Positions 11,964 to 24,338 of a DNA stretch of 64,000 nt are shown one piece after another; position 1 is the stretch's first letter; each line of letters starts with the position of its first letter. The notes beneath the pieces are model-generated. The model searched no databases. It worked only from the letters and a program-made list of their open reading frames with translations, and was not told where the DNA came from. The position numbers and the translations under genes were made by a program. Source of the stretch: Cercis canadensis (taxonomy: Eukaryota; Streptophyta; Magnoliopsida; Fabales; Fabaceae); assembly GCA_003255065.1 (NCBI GenBank), contig QAOA01007038.1:71589-135588 (forward strand), written 5' to 3'.

Positions 11964-14900
11964 CTAGTTTATTGCCGACCGGGGGAGCACAAAATGTAGT
12001 TTGTGATTATTTTTTATTTACATAATTTTTTATAATTTGATAATGTGATATTATGTCAGTAAAATAATATCTAGTATTTGATTTAAAATGTTATTGATAT
12101 AATTCTCTGTTAAGAAATTATCACTTTTCTGTGTACCTAAAATTATATTATAGGATCAATAAATAAATATATAAGTACATATTTATTTTGTAGAAGTATT
12201 TTTAGAATTTGCAGGATTTAAGATTTATAACATACATTTTTGGTTGATCTTATATAACACCTTTTTGTAGATCACTTTTTTTGTGTTTTTTATGATCCTT
12301 CTACCGAATTTATCGATAACACTTTTAGACCACTCCAACTTTTAAACATGAACAAAAATTTACGCACCCATGTCCGTCCCCCCCCCNCCCCCCCCAACCC
12401 AAAAAAAAAAAAAAGAACGTAGTTGGAATCGTATATAATTTAATAACCATATTGTGTTGTACTTGTAAAATTGTTTATAAAAATATGAAGAAAAATGTAA
12501 ACCATGATTTATAACAATATAATTAATGGTTCTGCTACTAATTTGTTTTAAGTGTGGCTTGCTATTGAGTGAACTTAATCTTGAAATCCAAATGTTATTT
12601 AGTCAAGAATTTTAGTATACTTATTTCAATTAATGCTATGAGTAACCCAATTATTTATCCTATTTATTTTTTTTGTAATACATTTTCTAATTATATATTA
12701 ATAATTAAATTACATATCAATTTTAAAAGTTAACCAACAACCAAATATGGAGGCTTTGCATTTGAACTTGTCACTGGCCATTTACTTTAGATGTTGAAAA
12801 ATTGCAATGAATAAATACTCTACATACATACATACATTATTTTATTAGCATATCAAACTACACTCAAATGAAATAAAATTAGAGTAAACACAGAATGAAA
12901 GGTAGTAAACAAATAGCATACGATTCAGGATTTCATGAATATAAGACTAAAGTCAACATAGACTCAAAGTTACCATACCCATGAAAGTAAAAGCACAACA
13001 TAGTTCTTAAGAAACTCAAGTTTCTTAACACTATTTGAATAAGACATGTTCAAAACTGCTCTAAGTGACCCGTTTGAGGATGTTTTCTATGATATGGAAT
13101 TAGAGATTTCTAACTTGTGGTAATCACTAAATTCCTTCCATCTATACGCAAGCTAGATGGCAATGGTCCCTCTTAATTAAGTATTCTATTTGTCATACCT
13201 CTTAGATCTGGTCATTTAGGCCTTAAGTTAAATTCCAATTAGTCATTACACCTTTGACAAGCTGGTTGGCAAAATAATTGGGAACATCTTGAGGATAATA
13301 AAATAAAATAAGAAAAAGATTCTTTGCTCCAATTATTCATAAAATAAGCAAAAAAAATTATCTACTTCATCATTCCCTCCTATATTCTGGACTTGATAGA
13401 ATATAACATAACTAAGACATATAAGCTCATGAATTGACAAAGGACACATTTTACAATTTTAATATACAAAATGTAGAAGGATGAAGATATTTTTATTAAT
13501 AAAAAAAATTAAAAAACCAAGGAATTAAGTTTTTATCTTTCAATTTTTATAATTGCGTATGCAAATTTCTTCTTAGATTGACTTTATTATTAGGAAAATA
13601 TTTTGTATTATAAATATCATATACAAAGGGCTTAATTTTCACCTCCTAGTCATACGCTACAAAAGATGTTGAATATCTGAAATAATAATATCATATCTGT
13701 GGGACTTTGAAATATGTTGTTGACTCATATTCATCATAGTTACTCACCTAATTAGAGTAACCATGTGTCATCCAAATTATCATTATAAGTATGTATAAAT
13801 TTAAAGTTTACTTATAATATGGGATATAGTCCCATGATAAAGTCACCTTACTAAATTTTCTAGCTTGATTAAATATCATAAAAGAAAACTCTTATAAGAA
13901 TAAAGTAGTTGAACTCCATATTGCACAAGGAGAAGATTGGAATTGCTAGAGAAATGTATAAAGTTTAAGCAGAGGTAACAGAGATAACAAACATAGTTAA
14001 AAGAAAATCCTCACACTTCGCTACCAAAAAGTTTAAGCAGAGCACATTTCCAAAAAATGTATAAAGTATGTACCAATGATATTTCAAAAGACAGAAGAAA
14101 AATCTCTAGCTCATATGCATTGATAAAGGAGGCTACACAACTTGATGCTCTACACCAAATTATAAAAGGTAACTTAGTCAGCATAAAACACATTTCTTCT
14201 CTATAATCAAAATGTGCTTTTCCTCGACATCTTAAATGATGTAAGCAACTTTCATATTGATTCCAACAAATAAATAAAAATATATCACAATTGAATTAAT
14301 CAATCTTACTCTAACAAATGAAATCCTCATATGAAGCCAAGGTCAAAAAGAGGTAGACTCTCAAGAAAATTAGAGAACACTGAAAAAGGTCAATAGTAAA
14401 ATTACACCAAATAGGTAGACTCTCTCTAGCTAAGAAAAAAATTTGTTCCTCCTTGTCATCATTCAAAAACTACAACCATTCATGTCCCCACATGAAACCT
14501 GGGTAGTGAACTATACATAAATCTAGTGTTTTTCTTTTATTCTTACTACTTAGTTATCTTCATTTTTACTTTCTACTAATATTAGGTGGATCAAGGAACA
14601 CCCACTCAAAAACTTGCTCATATTGGATGGCAGTATTTACCCATGCGCAGTTCCTTGTCATGCCTCTTTTCTCTAATCCCTCCGGAGAAGACTTATATTC
14701 TCAGTATGTTTGGATGGCAAATCTCAGTGCCTGTAAGAATCAAAGGAGCTCAGATTTACAACCACAAAAAAAAAGCCCATCAAAGAGAAAATTGAAAAGG
14801 AGAAGAGTCATAGGCATTTATCCTATTAAAGACAATCCACATTTTATCTGATGAATCCATGTTAGATAGAAATTATAACTCATTTGTTTTAGTGACCCTC

Positions 14901-16179
14901 TACACAAACACTCCTACCCCAACAAAAGGGAAAGAAGAACAAAGAGACCTCTTGCAACCAGGAACTTATATTGCAACCTTTTGATTATCAACAATGGCAA
15001 AAACCAAAATTTTCCACTGCAAAAAAGCAAACGTATTAGTTATAATTTTGTAGATCAAAATTAAGAGGCCATTAAACCATGCTATACATTAAATGAGATA
15101 AGCTCAACAATGAATAAGTATAGACAAAAGATCACATGGACACTGATAATATGCTTACTGTTAACATGCTCTCTTTTGTTAGTGGAGAAAATATCCACCT
15201 CCCAATTAATTAACCACAATGTCACAAGAATTTTTAAGTGAGCTTATTAAATAGTATTTTGTAAAAACCCAAAGCATTGTAGCATTACTTTAACAATCTC
15301 ACATTCTTATTGACTACAAAGAATCTAAATTACAACAGCCATAATTATCATATAGGTTCCATCTTGTATGACCTCATCATTCTATTTGATTCACAAAGAT
15401 CATTGAGTGCCCTAGTTAAAAGACAATAACAATTGAAGTTTTTCAAGTAATAAGATTATTGAAGAAAAACAATTCAGCAAGAACTTGGGAACAACATACC
15501 ATGTGCCTTCACCATAGTTCCATGTATCATTGCATACAATTGATTTAGTCCATATGGCTCAAATGCATGTGGATGGCATTCCATTCCAATCTTCTAGCGC
15601 ATAAGACAATGCCCTATCAAGCATAAGCTACTTAAAATCCCACACTTGCATACATTTGACCATTGGTTAAAATTTCTATGAACATAAATTTTTTTGGATT
15701 TATAACACCTGTAGGCCTTTAACCTAAACTCTCATACTCAAAAAGATTTGAAGGAAAGGATTGCATGCATTTGACCACTTAGTATAATCTTTGTTTTATG
15801 TATTAAAATCACATATATCTTACTAGTTGCCCTTATGAAAAAACTGTGTGTTCATTGAAACACATTGTAACTACTGCACCATTGCATCTAAATTGATTTT
15901 AGAATAATGTTGATTCAAAATTTAAAAAATTTCAATTTACCTATTCTCTCACAATTTGAATTTTTAACGCAATAAATTAGGAAGTCTAAAATATGAAATT
16001 ATTTAAGGCAATAATTTTTTATTATATTTTTGTATTTTTAATTTAGACAATACTAATTCAACTTTTTAGTGATTTTTCAGCCTCTTTCCATGTAAGAAAA
16101 GAAAAGCAATGAGAAAGATGACAGATCTCAATTGACTGCGAAATATACATTTGGACAAAAGCACTCAGACGATGAAGGT
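11964..16179. other. AT-rich intergenic, no gene seen
   Basis: Over 4 kb of very AT-rich DNA with only short open frames that look like chance. A C homopolymer interrupted by an N is at 12378-12395. No terminal repeats or target duplications were found. Confidence 0.5.
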
Positions 16180-17311
16180 TGTTAGTCCCATAAGTCTCTG
16201 AACCTGTTTTGATGATAACAATAATGTCTTGTTATTTCTTATATGTGTTGTTTGTCTTGTTACTATTAATCTTTGCTATGTTTGTTAAGATGTTATCCAG
16301 ATCAATCCTCAAATAAAGTCTTGAAGAACTTGTTCTTCAGAACTAGTTCTTGGTTATGTGATGAGTTTACAAGATTGCAGATGTGGACAAAGTCCTACAC
16401 GGACTCCGGGCCAAAGATTGCTTTTCTCATGTCTGACTAAGAGTTGTACTCTTAGAGTATAGAAAGCTTCCTTTGAGTACTATTTGAAAAGCCCATGTTT
16501 CAAGAAAGCTATCTACTCTCTTACACAAAAGAGAGACTTTTGTGGACAAAAGGACAAATGGTCAAGTGACTGATTGACAAGGAGTTAGCCGGTTGGTGGC
16601 TCCTCTTTTCCCTCACCATTGAGCTCCTCACGTGCCCAAGAAAGCCAATAAAGCAAGGAGATTTCAGGACTTCAACTAAGGCATGAAGTGAAGAAAGAAG
16701 AAAACATTCTAGAGAGAGAAGGAAGCCATTGTTGAGAGCTTTGCTCTTCTTCTTCCTCTCGGCCATCTTCTCATGCTTCAAGTTTCTCATTGTTTCATAT
16801 ATACTTTTTGAGAGAGTTTCTTCTTGGGGCTACAACAAAACACTTGGGTTCTGTAACTTGGATTTCTATGGGTGAAATCCATGTGAGTAATCTCTAGAAT
16901 ATTAGAGAGAGAGTTCATGGTGAGCTTGGGAAACAAAAACCATGGGAGTTAAGCTTGGAGAAGCTTGTAAAATAAACTTGGTGTAAAACTTGGAGAAGCT
17001 TGGAAAAATAACCTTGAACTATAGTGGAACTCCATTGACATGGGAGAAGTGGATGTAGGCATTTTAAGCCAAACCATTATAAAAATTTATGTCTGATCTT
17101 TCATCTCTTCATCTGTGAATATCTAGTTTTCTCTCTGTTTTTGTTCTTCATAATGTGTTAAGTGTTTTTGATATATTTAGGTCTGGTATTTGTTAAAGAA
17201 CTAGTTTGTAAGAACTAGTTCTTCAACAAATCTATGACTTAATTAGTTTTTCAAGAACAAATTTTTATAAATTCCTATTCATCCCCTCTAGGAATAGAAC
17301 CTACACTCTCA
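16180..17311. mobile_element. Solo LTR, 1132 bp
   Basis: Starts TGTTAGTCCC and ends ACACTCTCA, flanked by a perfect 5-bp duplication AAGGT (16175-16179 and 17312-17316). No internal region or second LTR is present, so the element was reduced by LTR-LTR recombination. The length and the pyrimidine-rich end (TTCATCCCCTCTAGGAA) are reminiscent of large Copia (SIRE/Maximus) LTRs, which is a guess. Small internal repeats (AACTTGGAGAAGCTTG) occur near 16950-17000. Confidence 0.85.
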
Positions 17312-17316
17312 AAGGT

Positions 17317-18125
17317 AGGGGATGTAATGTCCATATATAAAAACACAGATTTATATAGAGATTAAATACTACAAAACAACTCATAAAAATTACAGGCTTA
17401 AATTTCACATGATGGGCTAAATAGATTGAGTAACTGTAGCCAACAATTTGCTTAATGGCAATTAGTTTGGGGAATTATTTAAATTTCAAAGTCAAATTTT
17501 GAAATTAATTTAAATTCATAAATTGGAAAATAGATAGTTTGGAAATTTTCAATTGACTTTGAAATTTTCTTTATTTTCGCATGTTTATTGGAATATGAAA
17601 TCATTGTGATTGATTTCTATTGATTATTGCATTTTTTATTAGTTTCCGTATTTTTAGGAGACAATTGGAATATGAAATAATTACATTCAATTTGAATACA
17701 TAAAAAAGCAAGTAAATTTTGAGTTTTTGCAAGTTTGAAATATTGAGGGGTTTAAGGAATTTATACACTTATTAAGCATTATTACTACAATCAAACACAT
17801 GCTATTACGTTTTCATATTATTTCATATTACAAAATTTATTTAAATGCAATTATGATTGTGAATAATGTAAGCAAATGTAATTATTATTTCATAATATAT
17901 AATTCAAAAAAACACATAGAAATTATTTTAATTCATTTTTGAAACACTACTCCATGCAAGAAATTTACATAGTGAACTAAGTGTTTTCATGTAATAGGAC
18001 ACTTGTCAGTTTCATAAAATGTATAAAGCAATCAAAGGATTAAAAGAGACCAATAAAACAATAGACCCAGACGTTTTCGGTGGGGATTCTTTCAATGATC
18101 TTGTTCACATATTTGTTTAATACGA

Positions 18126-18159
<34 letters not shown>

Positions 18160-18486
18160 AGATACAATAAAATATCAAGAAATATTTAGTGAGACAAAGT
18201 GAATAAAAAAACAAAGCCATACTAAAACAAAGCAAGTAAAAATCTTATTTAGAAACTTTAGTTGTTCCAAAACAACCACTACACATCAGTTAACACATAA
18301 ATATACGACATTGGGGACCTCCCTTCCCCATCCCTTATGTTGCTTACATGACATTTAAATTGCTAAAGCATATTGGGACCTCAAAAACATGCACCAGAAA
18401 GAAACCTCATCAGTGGCTTCTTTGGCTTCAAGATTTCCACAATGACAAAATATATGCTATCGACTAACTATCAACAAACATCCTAC
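17317..18486. other. AT-rich intergenic
   Basis: No coding frame of note. A short inverted pair (TTTCAAAGTCAA / TTGACTTTGAAA) lies near 17486-17565. A (GA)n run followed by G(n) is at 18125-18160. Confidence 0.45.
18125..18160. repeat. (GA)n microsatellite plus G run
   Basis: About a dozen GA units followed directly by ten or so G residues. Confidence 0.9.
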
Positions 18487-18600
18487 CTCCGGATTTGAGT
18501 CATTTACTTTCTCAATTGCATCCTCAACATTACCACTTTGTACTGCCTTCTCAATAGCCATGCGATTGGTGAATATTGTAGCAAGATCTATGTCTGTCTT
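18487..18600 (-). pseudogene. GID8/LisH-CTLH protein exon fragment
   Basis: The minus strand encodes DIDLATI-F-TNRMAIEKAV followed by QSGNVEDAIEKVNDSNPE. This matches, as I recall the family, the CTLH-start region of plant GID8 homologues, subunits of a GID/CTLH-type E3 ligase complex. The match ends at GAG|GTAGGA, a plausible donor at the position where the family's exon ends. There is one extra codon (F), and no neighbouring GID8 exon was found on either side. A stranded exon: pseudogene debris or a transposon-captured fragment. Confidence 0.65.
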
Positions 18601-18720
18601 ACATCCAAAGCTTCTATCTACATTTAATACCTTTCCATCCAGAGATATATGTTGCAAGATCTATGTCTGCCTTCTTAAATCCCTTGTATATCCAAAGCTT
18701 CTTTCTATATCTAAAACCTT
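18601..18720 (-). repeat. Local tandem duplication beside the GID8 fragment
   Basis: On the minus strand, AGAAGCTTTGGATxTA followed by GGCAGACATAGATCTTGC (about 18648-18720) is repeated as AGAAGCTTTGGATGTA and AGACAGACATAGATCTTGC at about 18580-18620. The 5' end of the exon fragment has therefore been partly duplicated. Confidence 0.6.
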
Positions 18721-19779
18721 TTTGTCCAGAAAAAGAAAATAGAAATACTTTAGAATAAAATTTAAATATAAAAAGAAATTCTCATAGGACTACTTCAAGA
18801 GTGACTTGAGAGAATCCCATGCTTGCAATCTTTTTTTTTTTAGCTCAAAGTTGAAATTTAAACCAAATGAAAATGATCTAATGACTCACCAAAAAATTGG
18901 AAGATGTTCACTTAGAGGTGGAAGTGTTACAACTTAAAGCCTCCAACCTGCACATGTACCACTACTATTCAATAGATAGGGACATGTCCTATGGTGATAT
19001 GCCTGTGTTTTTACCAAAAAGTTAGCATCCAATAGTATATTTCAACAAAACTTTATACAAAAAGAAAAAAATAAAAAGAGGAAGCAAAACTGAAATTTAA
19101 AATGATGATAAGTTATCCTAAAATAAAAAGAAAAAAATTGGAAAAAAGGAACATAAAAAAGGTGACACTGACAATGAATTCACCACCTGCTTCTCCTCTT
19201 CTTCATTGCCTACAATCGTTGCTCTCCTCTATTGTGAGATTCTTCCATAAGAATTTCTCTTCATCAGTAGGTTGTATAACAATAGGGACTTTAAAGACAT
19301 CTTGGAAATACCTACAACCAATTTGCACTACGTTGGTGTATAGGTCAACACCGGAAAATGTTGAACTCAACTCCACTTTCATGGGTAGGCAATAGTATAT
19401 TGATTGTAAAATTTTCATTCCTTCTCAAACACTAATCCCTCACATAAGAAATCAAACTACTTTCTTTATATATCAAAGTAGGAAAATTTTCTTACTTGTT
19501 AAACACAAATGGAATCAAATGATCAAAATGCAAAGCGTTTGAAGATGGGACTCTTCCAGCATATAAATAGAACTTGTCATAGCACTCTTACGCATCCAAA
19601 ATTTCAAATAACAGAAATAATTTCATCACTATATTATATAACTATCCAAGTGGTCTTTAGCCTGATCATGCAACTACAATATGTGGTGCCTGTTTCTGCC
19701 AGTTTATGTGTCTACTAAAATTATAAAGGATCAAGAAAAATCAGATGTCAATGACAGAAAAGGCTATTTGAAATCGTAT
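18721..19779. other. Intergenic with one unassigned minus-strand frame
   Basis: Mostly AT-rich. The frame at 19203-19418 (minus, 71 codons) contains a charged, amphipathic segment ([16 protein letters not shown]) that looks more protein-like than its surroundings, but I do not recognise it. It has no visible splice partners. Confidence 0.3.
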
Positions 19780-19935
19780 TGAATGAACAACGTCAAAGGG
19801 GGTTTCCGGCTTTTGAAAGGAAAGGAGGTGCCGCTTGCTGTGCTTTCCAAGAAAAGAAGGTTGGAGAGCACTGGAGTAGTGGCAAAGTTAATAGATGACA
19901 TTTAGCTATTGCGGTTTTTCTATTTTAAAGTACAA
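19780..19935. repeat. Copy of FBT promoter/leader segment
   Basis: An ungapped 156-bp direct repeat of 11808-11963, about 95% identical by eye, lying 7972 bp away in the same orientation. It has lost its association with the transporter coding region; no FBT exon follows on the minus strand. Confidence 0.9.
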
Positions 19936-20122
19936 TGTGCGAAACTTTTTAAAATTTTAGCTCCACTTGTTTTGTAATTTAAGAGTTCAAAGCACCAATA
20001 ACTATAATTTTATATAATAAGTACTTTGAAACTTTCATTTTATTAATGAGAGACTTCAAATACAAAACTATTTTTTTGTGAGTAAAATTTTATGACTAAC
20101 TGATCTACAACTCAGTTAATTT

Positions 20123-21171
20123 CAATGTTTTAAAAATCAAATTGGTGAGCGAACTAATGTGGCAAAAAATGATCGGTCATCAGTTGGACCGTTGATTGAA
20201 TCAGTTGAATCAAAGTTTTTTCCAAACTTAAAGATTTACAAAAAAGAAAACATGCAAAATGAAACACAAATTATCAAACTTAACTCATAAGTGAAATTCT
20301 TTAACTTAAATATTCAAACAACTAAAAATCAGAAAATATAAAAACCAAATCTATATACACCTAATTTAAAATGATACCCCATAATAAAATTAAATTGTTC
20401 CAATAGCCAATATTTCTTACAAGTTCACATACTCTCAATATAATAAAGTTCATAATTTCTAACATAGCAAAATTAGATAATCAGAATATATAAATAAATA
20501 ACTAGATAATAATACCAAGAAAAAAAAGAGAGAGACATAGTCATATAGTATCATCCAAACAAATAAATAAATAACTAAGAAATCAATTAAATCGTGCATA
20601 ATAGACTAAGGGAAAAAAAATATAATTTTCAGAAGGTAGTAAAAAGTTTTAAGTTAAAATCTATGTAATGTATGATTATGTATTATAATTTTTACATATT
20701 TAAATATATAATATTAAATAAATCTACTAAATAGTTAATAAATAATTTTTGAGCAACAAAAAATGTAAGTCTCAAGTTGTCCTAATAGTTTGGACCGTGA
20801 ATTTTTTTTGAGTAAGAGGTAGTAGATTTAAACCTATTAAATATTATTTCTATTAATTTTCTAACTATTCTATTAATAAATATATTTATATGTGGTAATA
20901 TACACAAAGGTTGAGATGCCCTAGTGGCAAAATATGAATTTGAATCAAGGGAAAAGAGTTCAACTCCATGCATGGGCAATTTTTTCTTCATTCATTCCAA
21001 TTTTTGAAGCCGCCTAATTTTGCCAAAACAGGTTGATTTCAAGGGGTTCTCATCGGTATCAAGTAGTTTAACCACTACAGCGGTTCAAGGGCATGAACCG
21101 AATTAGTTTCCTTACGGGGTACCGGTTGAACCGGTTGAATTGTCGGGCCTAGTCTGGTTTTTAAAACACTA
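20123..21171. mobile_element. hAT-like non-autonomous element, copy 1
   Basis: Ends CAATGTTTTAAAAA and TTTTTAAAACACTA are inverted. The flanking 8-bp repeats GTTAATTT (20115-20122) and GTTGATTT (21172-21179) differ at one base. The sub-terminal regions carry CGGT/ACCGGTTGAACC motifs shared with the element at 42001-43990. 1049 bp, no transposase. A segment at 20905-20965 (CTAGTGGCAAAA and GAGTTCAACTCC) looks tRNA-promoter-like and may be a captured SINE-like piece. Confidence 0.7.
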
Positions 21172-21421
21172 GTTGATTTAGCTCCACTTATTTTATTGAC
21201 ATGCATTCCATGAGTATTAAAACATTTTTTTTTGGATTATAAGGGAGTGAAATTAAGAGATTAATTTGATGATACTTATTAAATTGCAAAATAGTAGAGT
21301 TATAATGATGGACGAAAGGATTTGGCAAAAGGTAGAGTTTTAATAAAAAAAAAAATTATAAAACGATGGAGAACTAAGGACACATAATCAATTGGGCAAG
21401 AAAGAACAAGAGGTTTAGAGG

Positions 21422-22490
21422 TTGGGGTGTAATTGGTCTGATTCGATCTAGTCCTCAAATGGATGACCAAACCAATCAACCCTACTCGGTTCGGTTTTTT
21501 AATTTTTTTCCCTTAAAAATCGAATTGAAGCAAATTGATCAAAATTATATTCAGTCAGTTAGCTGATTTTTGTCCTATAAAGGAGAGAGAACGAAAAGAG
21601 TCCGTGCGGATGTCAAAATTGTGTTCAATATGATTGAATTTTCTTCATTCTTCCTCTCTTTCTTTCTTTAACTTTCTCTTTCTTCCTTTAACTTTCTCTT
21701 TCTAAAATGAAGTCAAATCCTAATATTCTTCGCCTCACATATCCCACCATGCATCAACATCTGCATCACCCTGTATGCTATGCGATAATTGAAGCAAAGA
21801 GCAAGAAACAGAGAGAAGAAAAGCATAGATTCGCAGCTTTCTTCATATTCTAGCAGTTTGCATCAAATTGAAGAACTGTAGTCATTCACCGTTGGTTCAA
21901 TGTGAAATTTTGTGGGAAGGTTTCCAAGACATATTTCTTCCATTTAAACGGTGCGATTGTGAATCTATGACCTCTAGGTCTGGATCTAGAGCTACGAACA
22001 AAGCCTCTATTTTGGTATTTTTCTATTCTCTTTAACCGCTCGTGGTTGTGGGTTTGAGGTGCTAGTTCTGTCCTTTCCTCCTCTAGAGCCTTTGTTTTGG
22101 TGTTTCTCTCTTCTCTTTTGGTGCTGCACAACAAAACCTGAATTAGGAATTTACCATAAATGAATGAGGCCGAGAGTGAGCACAACAAGAAGTAAACAGG
22201 AAAAAGACTCACCAATTGTTATTTGTGATTTGTGATGGAGACTGAGAGAGGCAGAGACCAGAGAGTGAGCGAAGAAGGGGAATTCTTGTAATATTAGATA
22301 TATAAAATTATATAAAAAAATATATTTATATATTCGGTTTTGTTTGGTTTTTTTATCACTAACATTGAGAATCGAACCGAATAGTTTGGCTTTTAGAAAA
22401 TAGAAACCAAAAACCGAAGCAAATAGATCAGTTTGGTGTATTTCGGTTCAATCAATTTAGTTGGTTTAGTTTAGTTTTCTTACACCCCTA
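21422..22490. mobile_element. hAT-like non-autonomous element, second family
   Basis: Ends TTGGGGTGTAA and TTACACCCCTA are inverted, and sub-terminal GGTTCGG-type motifs follow, as in many plant hAT derivatives. The flanking 8-mers TTTAGAGG and CTTCGAGG agree at six of eight positions. No transposase coding. Inside, 21902-21970 resembles part of the Mutator-like MITE at 988-1055. Confidence 0.65.
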
Positions 22491-22498
22491 CTTCGAGG

Positions 22499-22903
22499 AC
22501 TGAATTTTAGCTAAAAACATTAAAAAAAATATAAGAAAAGAGTAAAAGAAAGATGGTATTATTGACAATCTAAATTATTATGTCACTTTTGTGTTTTTAT
22601 ATATAGTATAGATATAGATTTAGATACGTGAAAAACCTCAGGTTCAAAAAGTTACAAAGAACCACCTAAGCTTTATATTATATGTGATAAAAAATTCTTA
22701 TCTTCATAAATTTGTTAATTTATAGATGGAACTATTATGTGTTACTCATGTGAAGGTTTTAACTTTTAACTTCCTCTTTAATTACTCTAATCCCTAATTA
22801 AAGATACTTATGTATAAAAATACTTAGTCTCTTCCTCCTGTTGGTGGTGGTAGCGAGGATGAGGCCGCCGAGGTAGAGAGGGAAGAAGGTTCTAGTGGGC
22901 CAG
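22499..22903. other. Intergenic, short GC-richer patch
   Basis: AT-rich apart from 22845-22903, a GC-richer run with GGTGGTGGTAGCGAGGATGA that could be the edge of an exon; no splice sites or family match were found. It is cut by the solo LTR that follows. Confidence 0.3.
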
Positions 22904-24333
22904 TGATAAGACATCATTTTATATTATTTATTTCCCTTATACTTAGTCTTTTGGTGTGTATTTCTACTGATTTTCATAGCTTATAGATATATTGTATGGA
23001 TGTGGACTTGTTTATGCTTGTAGGATTTTATTTGCATAATTGTTGATTTCTGGCACTGTTTACATTTTTTGTTATATCTTGAGCTGTAGTTAGCCGATTG
23101 ATGTGATTTTAGTTTTGTAGGAAAGCTAAGAGAAAATGCTAAATTTTATATGAAGAGCTCATAATCTGATTCTTGCGTCTAGATAACTGAATTTTGCATG
23201 GAAGCAATCCAGAATTTCTGCACCCATCCAACATTGACTTGGGTCATGCTTATTAGGCCAGCACATGCACATTGGGCTTTGTCATGTTTTTACAAATTAG
23301 GATTTAGGAAATTAGGTGTTATATTGTAATTAGGAAACCTTTAGGGAGTAGAAAACCTAGAGGAGGTAGATTAGTCTATATTCTTAGAGGTTGAGAAAAA
23401 TGATGGGTGTGCTTGATTCTATTTTTATTTTTAAAAATTGTTTTTGAAAAAAGCCCTCTCTTGTTTTTGTTTTCTTGTTTTTAGAACAATTTTTTGAGAA
23501 TAAGTTTTCAAAACATGTAAACAAAAACAACCATATCAAACAAGTTTTTTTGTTTTATTTTTTTCAAAAACAAAAAATAGTTTTTAAAAATTGAAATCAA
23601 ACAGACCTGATATATCTCTTCCTCTTGCTGTAATTTCTCCTTAGACTTTTTCTGTGTTCATGTCTTCTATGGAGAGCTAATTTCTGTTGTATTCAATTCA
23701 AGAGGAGCCAACATTTATTAATCTAGAGTTCATATGCTTCACGATCTGGTTTGGTTTAATTCAATTTGATTTTTTTGTTCTTGTTTATTATGTGATTGAA
23801 TGATATTTTAATTGCATAACTTGGATGAATTCATTCGGTTGATTGTTTTCATCACAGTAATCAAGTTGCTAATCATTCATTGAAGGTCTTTGCTGTATGG
23901 TTATCTTAGGAATTTAGTTCTTAAATTAATCTGGATTTATTGATATAGTGCGGTTGCCTAGAATCTTAATTCTTAGATTAATTGAATCATGAATGGTTAT
24001 TCAGTATGTGAGTGTTATTGTTAGGGGTTTCAAGTAACATTCAATCAATGGTTAAATTAAATTCAGATTATCATTAGGGAACAATGATGGATTAACTAGG
24101 TTCGGTTATCTATTTGGATTGATTGCATTCTCTTATTTCGATCTAATTTTGTTTTGTTTCTGCATCTAATTCCTTTACATATTGCATTCAAACTCAACCC
24201 CCCATCTTGTTTGTAATAAGTCCTAGTAGATTGAGCATTATGGTGAATCCTTAGGAGATGACAATTGTTGCATACTATATTACAAATTTGTTGCAATTAG
24301 TTATTGTAATTTTGCACGGTTCAGCACCCATCA
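22904..24333. mobile_element. Solo LTR, Gypsy-type, 1430 bp
   Basis: Begins TGATAAGACATC and ends GCACCCATCA, flanked by a perfect 5-bp duplication GCCAG (22899-22903 and 24334-24338). The end resembles Gypsy LTRs, but no primer-binding site or internal region follows, so it is a solo LTR. A small inverted-repeat element is nested at 23405-23607. Confidence 0.85.
23405..23607. mobile_element. Tourist-like MITE nested in the solo LTR
   Basis: Imperfect inverted ends GGTGTGCTTGATTC and GAAATCAAACAGACC, with inner A/T-rich arms that also pair. TGAT occurs on both sides (23401-23404, 23608-23611). About 200 bp, no coding. Confidence 0.5.
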
Positions 24334-24338
24334 GCCAG

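Noticed and set aside
14586..14851. Overlapping plus-strand ORFs near 14.6-14.85 kb
   Set aside because: Low-complexity ends, no recognisable motif, no splice context.
20905..20965. tRNA gene suggested by A- and B-box-like motifs
   Set aside because: No cloverleaf can be drawn and acceptor stem pairing is absent; at most a SINE-like piece inside a hAT-like element. No convincing tRNA, rRNA or snRNA gene was seen anywhere in the window.
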